From: Acinetobacter lwoffii
GTDB taxonomy: Bacteria; Pseudomonadota; Gammaproteobacteria; Pseudomonadales; Moraxellaceae
Reading direction: 5' to 3'
DNA: 64,000 bases
NCBI RefSeq assembly: GCF_002321025.1
Contig: NZ_DCLL01000029.1
Location: 21,734-85,733 of the forward strand
A model generated the notes under the pieces. The model was given only the letters and a program-made list of their open reading frames with translations, did not search any database and was not told the DNA's origin. The translations under genes were made by a program, and so were the position numbers. Positions 24,819 through 33,897 of this stretch are shown here, in pieces (position 1 is the first letter of the stretch; the number at the start of each line of letters is the position of its first letter).

Positions 24819-26098
24819 AAATTGCAATTATTGGTTCAGGTATTTCCGGTCTGTACGCTGCCTGGAAACTCAGCAAAGTGCATGAAGTCACAGTCTTTGA
24901 AAAGAATAACTACTTTGGTGGTCATACCGATACCCATCAGCTGAATATCGAGGGTGAACAGGTTGCGGTGGATAGTGGCTTTATTGTGTTTAATGAGCAT
25001 AACTATCCGCTGTTTTGCTCGATGCTAAAAGAACTAGGGATTCAATCGCAAAGCAGTGACATGGGCTTTTCGGTGAATAATCAGGTCAGTGGCTTACAGT
25101 ACAATCCTTCAAAAAAATTCTCGCTGTTGTTCCGACCTCAAAACTTTCTTAATACTGATTTTCGCGCGATGTTGTCGGATCTGTTCCGTTTCTATGCAGC
25201 CAATAAAGATCTGGATGTGGAACAGGTCGATACACAGCTCAGTATTGATGATTATTTAAATCAACATGGTTATAGCGATGCCTTTCGTCAGGAACATCTC
25301 TATCCGATGTGTGGGGCGCTGTGGTCCTGTCCGGTGGAACAAGCCGGACAGATTCCCTATAAATTTGTGGTCAGCTTTTTCCAGCACCATCGCATGTTGC
25401 AACTGAAAGACCGGCCCTTATGGCTTACAGTCAAGGGTGGATCGGCTCGCTACGTTCGTGCGATTCAGTCCCAGGCCAATATTACTTTCCGCAAAACTGC
25501 TGTGCATCAGGTATCCCGTAGTGCCAATGATGTACTGGTTGAAACAGCACAGGGCAGTGAGCGTTTTGACTGGGTGATCTTTGCTAGTCATGCTGACGAC
25601 AGCCTGAAATTACTTAAAGACCCGACAGTGCAGGAGCTGGACGTGCTGGGCAAGTTCCGCTATCAGGCTAACCGCATGGTGGTGCATTCTGATACCCGCA
25701 TCATGCCCAAATCCCGTCGTCAATGGGCCAGCTGGCATGTGCATGTCACCCCAAGTCAGGCAGCTGAACAGACGCCATTCCAGCACAGCGGTATGCACTA
25801 TGGTTTCAGTTACTGGATGAACCAGTTGCAAAACCTGCAATGCAAGACTCAGGTTCTTGCCACCCTGAATCCTAACTTTGCCTTGGATCCTAAAAAGGTC
25901 TGGGTCGAACGGCATTACCGTCATCCGGTGTTTGATGCCTCCGCGATTGAAGCACAAGAACGCTGGGCCGAGATCAATAGCCAGAACCGCACCTCATACT
26001 GTGGCGCTTACTGGGGTTGGGGCTTTCATGAAGATGGTGCCCGTAGCGCTGCGTGGGTGGTCGATCAGCTCTTAAAACAGACCGAGCAGGCCGCCTAG
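24815..26098 (+). CDS. FAD-dependent amine-oxidase-like oxidoreductase
   Basis: A 427-aa NAD(P)/FAD-binding protein. The N-terminal dinucleotide-binding motif IAIIGSGISGLYAAWKLS is followed by an acidic strand end (VTVFEKN) and the family's GGHTDTHQ. The C-terminus GAYWGWGFHEDGARSAAW is typical of the relatives of amine oxidase, desaturase and protoporphyrinogen oxidase that cluster with cyclopropane-synthase family genes. Translational coupling to the desaturase (ATGA) and to the downstream DUF1365 gene points to an oxidative step on membrane lipids, for example in furan or other modified fatty acid pathways. The exact reaction is unknown. Confidence 0.85.
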   Translation: MKIAIIGSGISGLYAAWKLSKVHEVTVFEKNNYFGGHTDTHQLNIEGEQVAVDSGFIVFNEHNYPLFCSMLKELGIQSQSSDMGFSVNNQVSGLQYNPSKKFSLLFRPQNFLNTDFRAMLSDLFRFYAANKDLDVEQVDTQLSIDDYLNQHGYSDAFRQEHLYPMCGALWSCPVEQAGQIPYKFVVSFFQHHRMLQLKDRPLWLTVKGGSARYVRAIQSQANITFRKTAVHQVSRSANDVLVETAQGSERFDWVIFASHADDSLKLLKDPTVQELDVLGKFRYQANRMVVHSDTRIMPKSRRQWASWHVHVTPSQAAEQTPFQHSGMHYGFSYWMNQLQNLQCKTQVLATLNPNFALDPKKVWVERHYRHPVFDASAIEAQERWAEINSQNRTSYCGAYWGWGFHEDGARSAAWVVDQLLKQTEQAA

Positions 26099-26107
26099 GA
26101 GGATATG

Positions 26108-26902
26108 ATGCAAATGTTTCCACTGGCGATTGCCTCTGCGGAAATCCGGCATCGCCGTTTCTTGCCTAAAGCGCATGCTTTTAAGACCCGGCTGACCTAT
26201 CTATACTTTGATCCGGATCAGCTCTCAAGCTTTACCCAAAAATCCTGGCTCTGGTCTTGCAATCGCTGGAATTTCCTCACTCTGGACGAACGTGATTTTC
26301 TGACCATGGAATGTGGTTCGATTCGGCAGAAGGTCGCACGTCTGCTGATCAAGCGGGAAAACTACCTGTTAGCGCATGCCGCATCCATCCGGGTCTTGGC
26401 TCTGCCGCGTACACTCGGCTTTCGCTTTAATTCTGTGGTGTTTTATCTGGTCTTTGATGCCACCGACCAGCTGATCTTTGTCCTCAGTGAAATTACCAAT
26501 ACACCGTGGAATGAACGTCAGGTCTATATTCACGACTGTCGGCACAATGCAACTGAATATGCACCGTACCAGAGTCACCAGTTTGACTTCAAGAAGGCCT
26601 TTCATGTGTCGCCATTCATGCCGATGGCGCTGGATTACCGCTGGCGCTTCAGCTTTTCCGATCAAAACAATGTGATTCATATGCAGCTGTTTCAGCAAGG
26701 AATCTTGCAATTTGATGCCACCATGCAATTTTCGTTGCAAGCCATCACAGTTCCTTCACAACAGCATCGCTATGCTGTGCTGAAAGTTCTTGAGCCCTTC
26801 AGGATGGTCGGTGGAATTTATCTACATGCCTTTCGCTTGTGGAAGAAGAAAATTCCATTTTACCGACATCCTAAAAAAGAAAAAGGAAACACATTGCGAT
26901 GA
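26108..26902 (+). CDS. DUF1365 family protein
   Basis: A 264-aa DUF1365 protein (FPLAIASAEIRHRRFLPKAH, then FKTRLTYLYFDPD; later LGFRFNSVVFYLVFD and HVSPFMPMALDYRW). The biochemical role is unknown, but the family almost always lies between an FAD amine-oxidase-like gene and a cyclopropane-synthase-like gene, as here. Two adjacent ATGs are available (26105, 26108); the second has the better spacing from GGAGG. Its stop overlaps the start of the next gene (ATGA). Confidence 0.85.
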   Translation: MQMFPLAIASAEIRHRRFLPKAHAFKTRLTYLYFDPDQLSSFTQKSWLWSCNRWNFLTLDERDFLTMECGSIRQKVARLLIKRENYLLAHAASIRVLALPRTLGFRFNSVVFYLVFDATDQLIFVLSEITNTPWNERQVYIHDCRHNATEYAPYQSHQFDFKKAFHVSPFMPMALDYRWRFSFSDQNNVIHMQLFQQGILQFDATMQFSLQAITVPSQQHRYAVLKVLEPFRMVGGIYLHAFRLWKKKIPFYRHPKKEKGNTLR

Positions 26903-28095
26903 AAACACTGTTTATGGGAGAAGAAAGCACAATGCCGGTGGTACTGCGCCATCTGCTGAAATTACGTCATGGTCAGCTGATTTTTAAAGGCGCCTGGAAC
27001 GGGATTGTGGGGGAGAGCAGTGATTTGTATGCCGTGATTCAGGTGCATGATGCTAGGCTGATGGATCTGCTGTTCCGTAATGGCGTACTCGGTGCTGCTG
27101 AAGGTTTTATTCGCGGCTACTGGAGCAGTGAAGATCTGGTCAATGTGATTCGCATTCTGGCGCGTAACCGTGATGTGCTGGACCGGATGAACCAGAATGC
27201 GCTGGCCAAGGCCAGTCAGTTCCTGTTAAAGACCTGGTACAAATCCCGCAAAAACTCAATTGATGGCAGCCGTAAAAATATTGCCGAGCATTATGACCTG
27301 AGCAATGACTTTTTCAAGCTGTTCCTAGATAGCAGCATGATGTATTCCAGTGCGGTATTTAAAGAACCGGGCATGAGTCTGGAACAGGCCTCCGATTATA
27401 AAAAAGAACTGATTTGCCAGAAACTGCAGCTGAAACCGATGGATCATTTAGTTGAGATTGGCAGCGGATGGGGTGGTTTTGCCATTTACGCAGCACTGCA
27501 TTATGGCTGTAAGGTAACCACCATTACCATCTCCCAAGCACAATATGATGAAGCGGTCGCGCGAATAGAGGCAACCGGACTATCCCATCGCGTGGATGTC
27601 CAGCTGAAAGACTACCGTCTGTTGGAAGGCAAATATGACAAGCTGGTGTCGATTGAAATGATCGAGGCTGTAGGTGAGCAGTATTTACCGATATATTTCA
27701 ACAAATGCCGTGAATTGCTGAAATCGAATGGTCTGGCACTGATTCAGGCCATCACCATTGAAGATGCCCGCTATGCCAAAGCCCTGAATACCGTGGACTA
27801 TATCAAGCGTTACATTTTCCCGGGCAGTTTTATTCCTTGCATCAGTGTCATGACCCAAGCAGCTTCCGAGCAAAAACTGCGTCTCAAGCATCTGGAAGAT
27901 ATCGGCCAGAGTTATGCCCAAACCTTGCACTGCTGGCGCCAACGTTTTCTGGAGCAACGTGATCAGGTAATGGGGCTTGGTTTTGATGAGTCCTTTATCC
28001 GTATGTGGGATTTTTATCTGTGCTATTGCGAAGGTGGTTTCCGCGAAGGCGTAATCAGTGATGTGCATCTGTTATTCGAAGCCAGTGCTTACTAA
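26899..28095 (+). CDS. cfa: cyclopropane-fatty-acyl-phospholipid synthase family methyltransferase
   Basis: A 398-aa SAM-dependent methyltransferase of the CfaB type that acts on unsaturated acyl chains of membrane phospholipids. After an N-terminal domain (~1-115), the catalytic domain has AEHYDLSNDFFKLFLDSSMM, the SAM-binding LVEIGSGWGGFAIYAA, VTTITISQAQYDEA, VSIEMIEAVGEQY and YIKRYIFPGSFIP. It is coupled to DUF1365 by a 4-bp overlap. Such clustered copies, as opposed to housekeeping Cfa, are linked to singlet-oxygen and light stress in other proteobacteria. Cyclopropanation or C-methylation are both possible. Confidence 0.9.
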   Translation: MKTLFMGEESTMPVVLRHLLKLRHGQLIFKGAWNGIVGESSDLYAVIQVHDARLMDLLFRNGVLGAAEGFIRGYWSSEDLVNVIRILARNRDVLDRMNQNALAKASQFLLKTWYKSRKNSIDGSRKNIAEHYDLSNDFFKLFLDSSMMYSSAVFKEPGMSLEQASDYKKELICQKLQLKPMDHLVEIGSGWGGFAIYAALHYGCKVTTITISQAQYDEAVARIEATGLSHRVDVQLKDYRLLEGKYDKLVSIEMIEAVGEQYLPIYFNKCRELLKSNGLALIQAITIEDARYAKALNTVDYIKRYIFPGSFIPCISVMTQAASEQKLRLKHLEDIGQSYAQTLHCWRQRFLEQRDQVMGLGFDESFIRMWDFYLCYCEGGFREGVISDVHLLFEASAY

Positions 28096-28120
28096 GCCAA
28101 GATAAAACAGGAGGGCTGTT

Positions 28121-28900
28121 ATGCTGCTGAATTTACTGGTGCTGAATGTCTTTATCATGTTCTGTAGCTGGCTGCTAGTGACCTATAACCAGCGTGCCGG
28201 ACTGGTGGATGTGGCCTGGAGTTTCTGTATTGCACTCAATGTCATCATCCCTGCTTGGGTCATGGAAACTGCACCGCTGCTGATCCGGGTATTTCTGGGC
28301 GTGTTCAGCGGAATCTGGTTCTTACGCCTGACCTGGCATCTGCTGCGCCGTTATGCCAGTGAAACTGCAGAAGATACCCGCTATGCCAATATGCGCAGGG
28401 CCATGGGAGATTATCAGCATCTCGGTTTTCTGGCCTTTTTTATTTTTCAGGCCGGGCTGGTGGCACTGTTTTCCTATCCGATGCTGGAGTTGCTTAATAT
28501 TCCGGTCCAGCAGTGGAATGACTGGACCCCCTATGCCGTACTGGTGGCAGGCATGATCATGCTGCTGGCGCTGATCGGGGAGAGTACTTCCGACCAGCAG
28601 CTCTACCGCTTCAAGCTGGATCCCCAGAATAAGGGCAAAACCCTGGATCGGGGCTTATGGAAATACTCACGTCATCCGAACTATTTTTTTGAATGGTTAC
28701 ACTGGTTTGCCTATCCGGTTCTCGGTCTAGCGGCAGGAGTCTATGAACTGTGGCTCTATCCGCTGCTGATGTGGTTGTTTCTGTACTACATTACCGGCAT
28801 TCCGTTTAGTGAACAACAGGCACTGGCCCATCGCGGCGAAAATTACAAAGCTTATCAACGACGAACTTCAATGTTTATTCCGTGGCCACCCAAAGAGTAG
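28121..28900 (+). CDS. DUF1295 (steroid 5-alpha-reductase-like) membrane protein
   Basis: A 259-aa polytopic membrane protein with five to six hydrophobic segments. Its C-terminal signature LWKYSRHPNYFFEWLHW belongs to DUF1295/ICMT-like membrane enzymes, related to steroid 5-alpha-reductases and isoprenylcysteine methyltransferases. It starts 26 bp after cfa with GGAGG upstream. In this operon it may reduce or methylate modified fatty acyl chains; the reaction is not established. Confidence 0.85.
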   Translation: MLLNLLVLNVFIMFCSWLLVTYNQRAGLVDVAWSFCIALNVIIPAWVMETAPLLIRVFLGVFSGIWFLRLTWHLLRRYASETAEDTRYANMRRAMGDYQHLGFLAFFIFQAGLVALFSYPMLELLNIPVQQWNDWTPYAVLVAGMIMLLALIGESTSDQQLYRFKLDPQNKGKTLDRGLWKYSRHPNYFFEWLHWFAYPVLGLAAGVYELWLYPLLMWLFLYYITGIPFSEQQALAHRGENYKAYQRRTSMFIPWPPKE

Positions 28901-28911
28901 GTAAATACATG

Positions 28912-29958
28912 GACTTTATGATTCAACAATCTTTAAAACTGGTTGAAAAGGGTAAATTGCCCGATGCCGTGATTCGCGCAGGCATTCGCACTTTAAGCAA
29001 AAAACGTCTGGCACAGGAAGGGCGCTTTGACCCGGCACTGGCGGCACAGCGTTATATGGATGTGCTGCATATGCTGAAAAACAGCGCAATTGCCATCGAG
29101 ACCGACAAAGCCAATGAACAGCACTATGAACTGCCCACCGCATTTTTTCAGGCGGTGCTAGGCAAGCAGCTGAAATACAGCGCCAGCCTGTTTGAACATG
29201 ACCATACCACACTGGATCAGGCGGAAGAAGCCGCACTGGCCAGCTATTGCCAGCGTGCGCAACTACAGGACGGGCAGGATATTCTGGAAATTGGCTGTGG
29301 CTGGGGCTCACTCAGTCTGTATATGGCCGAGCATTATCCTAACGCCCGGATTACCGTAGTGTCGAACTCCTCAACCCAGCGCCAGTATATTCAGGAACAG
29401 GCCCGTCTGAAAAAACTGCAGAACCTGACAGTGGTCACCTGTGATGTCAATGTACTGCAACTGGAACCGGCTGCTTTTGACCGTGTGGTTTCGGTGGAAA
29501 TGTTTGAGCATGTGCGCAACTACCAGAAACTGTTTGAAAATATCAGCAGCTGGCTGAAAGACGATGGCTTGCTCTGGTGCCATATTTTCTGTCACCGTTT
29601 CCTGCATTATCCATTTGAAGTTAAAAATGAATTTGACTGGATGTCGAAATATTTCTTTAGTGGCGGTCTGATGCCGGCAGCTTCAACTTTCCTGCATTTC
29701 CAGCAGCATTTGCAGCTGGAACAGCACTGGCAATGGGCCGGCACCCAATATGAACGCACCGCAAATGCCTGGCTGGAGAATATGGACCAAAAGCAGGCCG
29801 AGCTGCAGCCCCTGTTTGAACAGACCTATGGCGCAGATGCTACCATCTGGTGGCAACGTTGGCGGATTTTCTTTATGGCCTGTGCCGAATTATTCGGTTA
29901 TGACCATGGACACGAGTGGGTGATCGGCCACTTTCTGTTTAAAAAGAAAGCCGTATAA
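28912..29958 (+). CDS. second cyclopropane-synthase-like SAM methyltransferase
   Basis: A 348-aa methyltransferase related to, but distinct from, the cfa product at 26899. It has HYELPTAFFQAVLGKQLKYS, ILEIGCGWGSLSLYMAEHYP, VVSVEMFEHVRNYQK and FFSGGLMPAASTFLHFQ. The lineage resembles plant coclaurine N-methyltransferase-like bacterial proteins that accompany DUF1295 genes. ATG 28912 is preferred over the GTG at 28882, which would overlap the preceding gene by 19 bp. It is the final lipid gene before the histidine kinase. Two different Cfa-family enzymes in one operon suggest two successive modifications of the acyl chain. Confidence 0.88.
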   Translation, partial: DFMIQQSLKLVEKGKLPDAVIRAGIRTLSKKRLAQEGRFDPALAAQRYMDVLHMLKNSAIAIETDKANEQHYELPTAFFQAVLGKQLKYSASLFEHDHTTLDQAEEAALASYCQRAQLQDGQDILEIGCGWGSLSLYMAEHYPNARITVVSNSSTQRQYIQEQARLKKLQNLTVVTCDVNVLQLEPAAFDRVVSVEMFEHVRNYQKLFENISSWLKDDGLLWCHIFCHRFLHYPFEVKNEFDWMSKYFFSGGLMPAASTFLHFQQHLQLEQHWQWAGTQYERTANAWLENMDQKQAELQPLFEQTYGADATIWWQRWRIFFMACAELFGYDHGHEWVIGHFLFKKKAV

Positions 29959-29997
29959 TTAAACGCTGAATCGGATGCGCCAACGGGGAATTGATCA

Positions 29998-31332
29998 ATG
30001 TTAAAGCTGTTTAGGGACAAACGCGATCATCCTCTGGGTGAGGTGTTTAACCGCTACTACTGGCTGCAAATCGGATTCATTGCCTTGTCGGTGGTGATTG
30101 GCATTGCCTGTAGTGCCTGGGTGATTAAAGGCTTTTTGCTGCGCACCGCCTTGGAACAGGAAATGTCACACTACTGGCAGCGGCTGGAACGCAATCCGGC
30201 CGCCGAACTTCCCGACACCAAAAACCTATATGGTTATCGTTGGTATGATACCCCTCCTATGCAGTTTCAGCACATGCAGTTCGAGCAGGGCGTCAATCGG
30301 CATTTTGTCGATGGTAAAGAGCGCATGACCGTCTACGGTGAAAAAAATCGGCAGCATGTGCTGCTGGTCTTTGGCGAAAGTAACGTCAACAAACTGGTCT
30401 GGCTGTTTGGTCTGGCACCACTGATGGTCAGTTTGTTCGTGCTGTACAGCGTATTGTGGTGGTGGAACCGTCGCGCCAGACGTTATTTTTCTCCGATTAC
30501 CCGGTTGGCCAATGCGCTGGAACATATCGACTGGGAACATCAGAAAAATCAGGCTTCACCTTTTCAGGACATTCGCACTGATTCCAATCTGGAAGCTGAA
30601 TACCTGAAGCAGGCATTAGAAAAATACCATCAGGTCTTGAGTGCATTTATTCAGCGTGAACGTGAGTTTACCGGTGATGTCAGTCATGAACTGCGCACCC
30701 CATTGACGATTTTAAAAGGCAATGTGCAACTGTGTCAGGCACGCTATGGTAACAACAAATCCTTTACCCGCCTGCACAACACTATTGAAGACATGCAGCT
30801 GCTGGTCGATACCTTACTGGCCATCGCCCGAAATACCACCAACACCCTGATAGCCGAGCCCACTATGCTGTCAGAATGTCTGGAGAATCTGGTACAGGAT
30901 CTGGACAGTGTCAGCCACAACAAAGGCATGCAGATCGACCTACAAAAAGACCTGGATGAACAGCCGCGTAAAATGTACCCGTCAATGACCAAAATGGTGT
31001 TTGGCAATATCCTGCGCAATGCACTGAATTATTCGCAAGGCACGGAAATTGATGTCATTCTGCAAAAAAATAAAGTGCTGATTGCTGACAATGGAGTGGG
31101 TATTCCCTTACCGAATAACTCCAAAGTTCAGGAACTGTCCGACCAGCAACTACAACTAGAAATCAAAGGGCACGGCATTGGTCTGCAACTGGTACAGAAA
31201 CTGTGCAAGCAGCTGGGCTGGCGGGTGGAACTGTTTGACCGGCAATATTATCTTAGCACCCATCAGGATGTTGATCTGACAATGACCACCGGACTGATTG
31301 TAGTGGTGTATTTGAACGAGGTTTTCGCCTGA
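29998..31332 (+). CDS. two-component sensor histidine kinase
   Basis: A 444-aa membrane sensor kinase. Transmembrane segments lie at ~20-45 and ~132-158, flanking a ~85-aa periplasmic sensor part. The dimerisation/phosphoacceptor motif DVSHELRTPL has the histidine at ~229. The ATP-binding domain has NILRNALNYSQG (N box), IADNGVGIP (G1) and GHGIGLQLV (G2). It lies 39 bp after the lipid operon on the same strand and ends 5 bp from the convergent response regulator. It is thus positioned to sense envelope or lipid state; the stimulus is unknown. Confidence 0.92.
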   Translation: MLKLFRDKRDHPLGEVFNRYYWLQIGFIALSVVIGIACSAWVIKGFLLRTALEQEMSHYWQRLERNPAAELPDTKNLYGYRWYDTPPMQFQHMQFEQGVNRHFVDGKERMTVYGEKNRQHVLLVFGESNVNKLVWLFGLAPLMVSLFVLYSVLWWWNRRARRYFSPITRLANALEHIDWEHQKNQASPFQDIRTDSNLEAEYLKQALEKYHQVLSAFIQREREFTGDVSHELRTPLTILKGNVQLCQARYGNNKSFTRLHNTIEDMQLLVDTLLAIARNTTNTLIAEPTMLSECLENLVQDLDSVSHNKGMQIDLQKDLDEQPRKMYPSMTKMVFGNILRNALNYSQGTEIDVILQKNKVLIADNGVGIPLPNNSKVQELSDQQLQLEIKGHGIGLQLVQKLCKQLGWRVELFDRQYYLSTHQDVDLTMTTGLIVVVYLNEVFA

Positions 31333-31337
31333 AAAGC

Positions 31338-32024
31338 TTAGGCTTCTAAAGCAATCGTTAAACCGACACCGGAGATGGTATGAATCAGTTTCTGCTCAAA
31401 AGGCTTGTCAACCATTTTACGCAGATTATAGATATGACTGCGCAGGGCATCGCTTTCCGGTTCTGCATCTCCCCAAAGCTCCATCATGATTTCCTGTTTG
31501 GTTAGGACCTTAGGTGAATGACGCATTAACAATTTCAGGAGTTTGAACTGGATAGGGGGTAATTCAATGGTCTGGCCGGCTCGCGTCAGTTGCTGTCTGG
31601 CCGGGTCCAAAATCAGATCATGAATCTGTAGCCGGCCACTGGATACCTCACCTAAAGAACGTTTAATCAGAGCTTTGACCCGAACCACCAGCTCGTTAAA
31701 ATCAAAGGGCTTAACCAGATAATCATCCGTGCCGGAATTAAAACCTTTGAGTTTGTCATCCAGCGTATCGCGCGCCGTCAACATCAGTACGGGTAAATCC
31801 AACCCTTCCTCATGACGCAGCCATTCACACAGTTCATAACCTGAACCATCAGGTAAATTAATGTCTAGAAGCAAAATATGATAGCGCTGCTGTTTCAGTA
31901 GCTGGCGTGCAGCGTTCAGATTGCGGGCATGATCCACTACAAAATCATGTTCTTCCAGAAACTCGCATAAGGTAGAGGCCAGTTCATAATGGTCTTCGAC
32001 CATCAGGATAAAATGTTTCGACAT
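31338..32024 (-). CDS. OmpR/PhoB-family response regulator
   Basis: A 228-aa regulator with a receiver domain (acidic pocket MVEDHYE, phosphoacceptor D~54 in LLLDINLPDGSG, conserved T in LMLTARDT, K in DYLVKPFDF). The C-terminal winged helix is of OmpR type (ALRSHIYNLRKMVDKPFE, ISGVGLTIAL). It is most likely the partner of the convergent histidine kinase, an unusual tail-to-tail arrangement for a cognate pair. It is transcribed in the same direction as, and just downstream of, the chalcone-isomerase-like gene (11-bp gap). Confidence 0.92.
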   Translation of the reverse strand: MSKHFILMVEDHYELASTLCEFLEEHDFVVDHARNLNAARQLLKQQRYHILLLDINLPDGSGYELCEWLRHEEGLDLPVLMLTARDTLDDKLKGFNSGTDDYLVKPFDFNELVVRVKALIKRSLGEVSSGRLQIHDLILDPARQQLTRAGQTIELPPIQFKLLKLLMRHSPKVLTKQEIMMELWGDAEPESDALRSHIYNLRKMVDKPFEQKLIHTISGVGLTIALEA

Positions 32025-32035
32025 AGCGGCAGAGA

Positions 32036-32536
32036 CTAATTCAATAATTGCTGTTTTAATTTAGCACTAAATGGCTGCGAACCCAGCCAGATATTAAAAT
32101 ATTGTTGTGCTAGAGGATGCTGAAGATTGCCTAGTACCTGCTGATTCAGCATCAAGGTCAGGGTCTGTGTCTCGGCTTGATAGCTTAAACGATAAAGATC
32201 ACCCGGTTTTACCGGCTTATAAAGCTGAGTAATTCTATCTAATACTATTAAGTGTTTAGACTCTCGCTCATTACGCTTCAGAAAATGGGTCGCTGCACGC
32301 TTGAAAGCCCATTCCGGAATATTCTGTGTATAGGAAAAATCAATCTGCATATTCTGGCCTTGCCAGGGTTTTGTACAGTTCTGAGCATAATAACGGGCGA
32401 CGCCAACCTGTTTCTGAGCCACCAAAAGTGGACCACGACCACACTGATTCATATTCTGGGCATGTGACCATGAACTGAAACTGCAGAGCATCAGTAGTCC
32501 CGTACTTAATACTACTTTTTGAATGGCAGTACCCAT
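32036..32536 (-). CDS. chalcone-isomerase-like exported protein
   Basis: A 166-aa protein with a signal peptide (LSTGLLMLCSFSSWSHA, cleavage near residue 26) and a mature domain resembling the chalcone isomerase fold of bacterial lipid-associated proteins. The C-terminus contains YFNIWLGSQPFSAKLKQQLL, matching the family's WLG-x-x-PF motif. The fold is known to bind fatty acids. It overlaps the upstream lipoprotein gene by 25 bp and precedes the response regulator, so the three form one operon. It is likely periplasmic and lipid-related; the assignment rests on the C-terminal motif and context. Confidence 0.7.
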   Translation of the reverse strand: MGTAIQKVVLSTGLLMLCSFSSWSHAQNMNQCGRGPLLVAQKQVGVARYYAQNCTKPWQGQNMQIDFSYTQNIPEWAFKRAATHFLKRNERESKHLIVLDRITQLYKPVKPGDLYRLSYQAETQTLTLMLNQQVLGNLQHPLAQQYFNIWLGSQPFSAKLKQQLLN

Positions 32537-33084
32537 GAATAGGCTCCTCCAACATAAGGTAAAGAACGATACAGGCCATTGGCCGGATCCCAGAAATCCT
32601 GCTGGAAAATAATCTTATTGTCTCTGTTGACTTTGATTTCACTGATCCCAAAAGAATCCATAGTTCGAGTCGTGCCAAACATTTTAAAGTCATAGGTCAT
32701 ATGCCAGTGCACGTAGGCAGAGTCTTGGTAATAGGAGGTATTTAATAGTTTGACATTCACGTTACTGACACGCTTGTTCATCCCTTGAAAATGTTGGAGT
32801 AGATTTTGACGTGATGAAAATTGGGATAAGGTATCGTTAATAAACAGCTGATCGGCATAGAGTGATCCGGCTCGTTCAATAAATGCAGGTGTACCCAAAG
32901 TATTAAATGCTGAGGTAAAGCGTATGCCGATGTCTTGGGCTTTAGCCTGATCCAGCGCAGTTCCCTGAATTTGGTTTCTGGATTTTGCATAATCACTTGA
33001 ATAGCTAGGAATACTTTTACATCCAGCTAAAACTAGTAGCGGTAAGGACAAGGTAGCTAGCAGTATTTTTTTGACATGTTTCAT
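32512..33084 (-). CDS. NTF2/SnoaL-like lipoprotein
   Basis: A 190-aa lipoprotein: signal peptide with lipobox LVLAGC (lipidated C22), then an NTF2-like domain (e.g. ADQLFINDTLSQFSSRQNLL, VHWHMTYDFKMFG). Such nuclear-transport-factor-2-like proteins, with chalcone-isomerase-like partners, accompany photolyase/Cfa/DUF1365 clusters in many gammaproteobacteria. It is the first gene of the minus-strand operon that ends with the response regulator. The exact role is unknown. Confidence 0.8.
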   Translation of the reverse strand: MKHVKKILLATLSLPLLVLAGCKSIPSYSSDYAKSRNQIQGTALDQAKAQDIGIRFTSAFNTLGTPAFIERAGSLYADQLFINDTLSQFSSRQNLLQHFQGMNKRVSNVNVKLLNTSYYQDSAYVHWHMTYDFKMFGTTRTMDSFGISEIKVNRDNKIIFQQDFWDPANGLYRSLPYVGGAYSWVLPFKK

Positions 33085-33224
33085 ATTGGCTATCCGTATT
33101 AGGTCTATGCTGATACTTTAGGCCGAAAGTCGTGAACAGAATGTGAAGAGGATGAAAGGCTGTTAAATGAGCAGTAAACAGAAGCTCTTTAATGATGGAG
33201 TAACGTGTATATCCTCAGTCCTGT

Positions 33225-33827
33225 CTAAGCCTTTTTTGACATTCCCCAACTTTTCGCAGAAAGCAGAAATTCATAATTTAAAGCCACGAGAATGCTTTGC
33301 ATATTGAAGCTATTCCGGTCTTCGGGTAACTGTAATAGAAGTGGCAAACGTGTCACCCCATTTTCACCATTGGCAAAAGCATAATGGCGCACTTTAGCGT
33401 CAATCACCGGAATTAAATTCTTGGCTTCCAGATACACACTTTCCTGAGTGGCCTGCTTTTGCATGGCAATCATTCTGAGATAGCAATGATCGCGAACCTC
33501 AGTCAGATTCTTTTTGAGTTCATTGATCTTTAATTCATGATTTTCAGGTTTTTTAAACAGCCGTTTAAGAAAACCGCGATTTTCGGTATTTTGTATTTCA
33601 CGTTCTAACTGGCGTATTTGCTGCTGGATCTGGCGAGTTTGTTCAAGCGTGTCATTCAGAAGCTCTCTAATTTCCTGGGTAGGTGCTGAAAGGGCCAGCA
33701 CCTGTTGCTGATAGTGAAACTCATCATGAAAAATCACAAAGATTTGGGTGCGACGTTGTTCCAGTAATTTTAAATAGGCAATTAAGCGATATTTGAACAG
33801 ACGCGCATGCGGATTAAACTGCAGCAT
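33225..33827 (-). CDS. hypothetical coiled-coil protein, probably 5'-truncated
   Basis: A 200-aa mostly helical protein with a strong heptad region (residues ~55-110; EQTRQIQQQIRQLEREIQN). No family is recognised. The reading frame stays open upstream of the ATG at 33827 (NEFLHKLEILSQQP just before it) up to the IS1595 element at 33898. The true start was therefore probably lost when the IS or a rearrangement joined there. The visible ATG has no good ribosome binding site. If still translated, it would be an N-terminally shortened cytoplasmic protein. Confidence 0.55.
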   Translation of the reverse strand: MLQFNPHARLFKYRLIAYLKLLEQRRTQIFVIFHDEFHYQQQVLALSAPTQEIRELLNDTLEQTRQIQQQIRQLEREIQNTENRGFLKRLFKKPENHELKINELKKNLTEVRDHCYLRMIAMQKQATQESVYLEAKNLIPVIDAKVRHYAFANGENGVTRLPLLLQLPEDRNSFNMQSILVALNYEFLLSAKSWGMSKKA

Positions 33828-33897
33828 CGGTTGCTGCGATAAAATTTCCAGCTTATGCAGAAACTCATTGATTAATCTTAAAATATTTAAATAGCAA

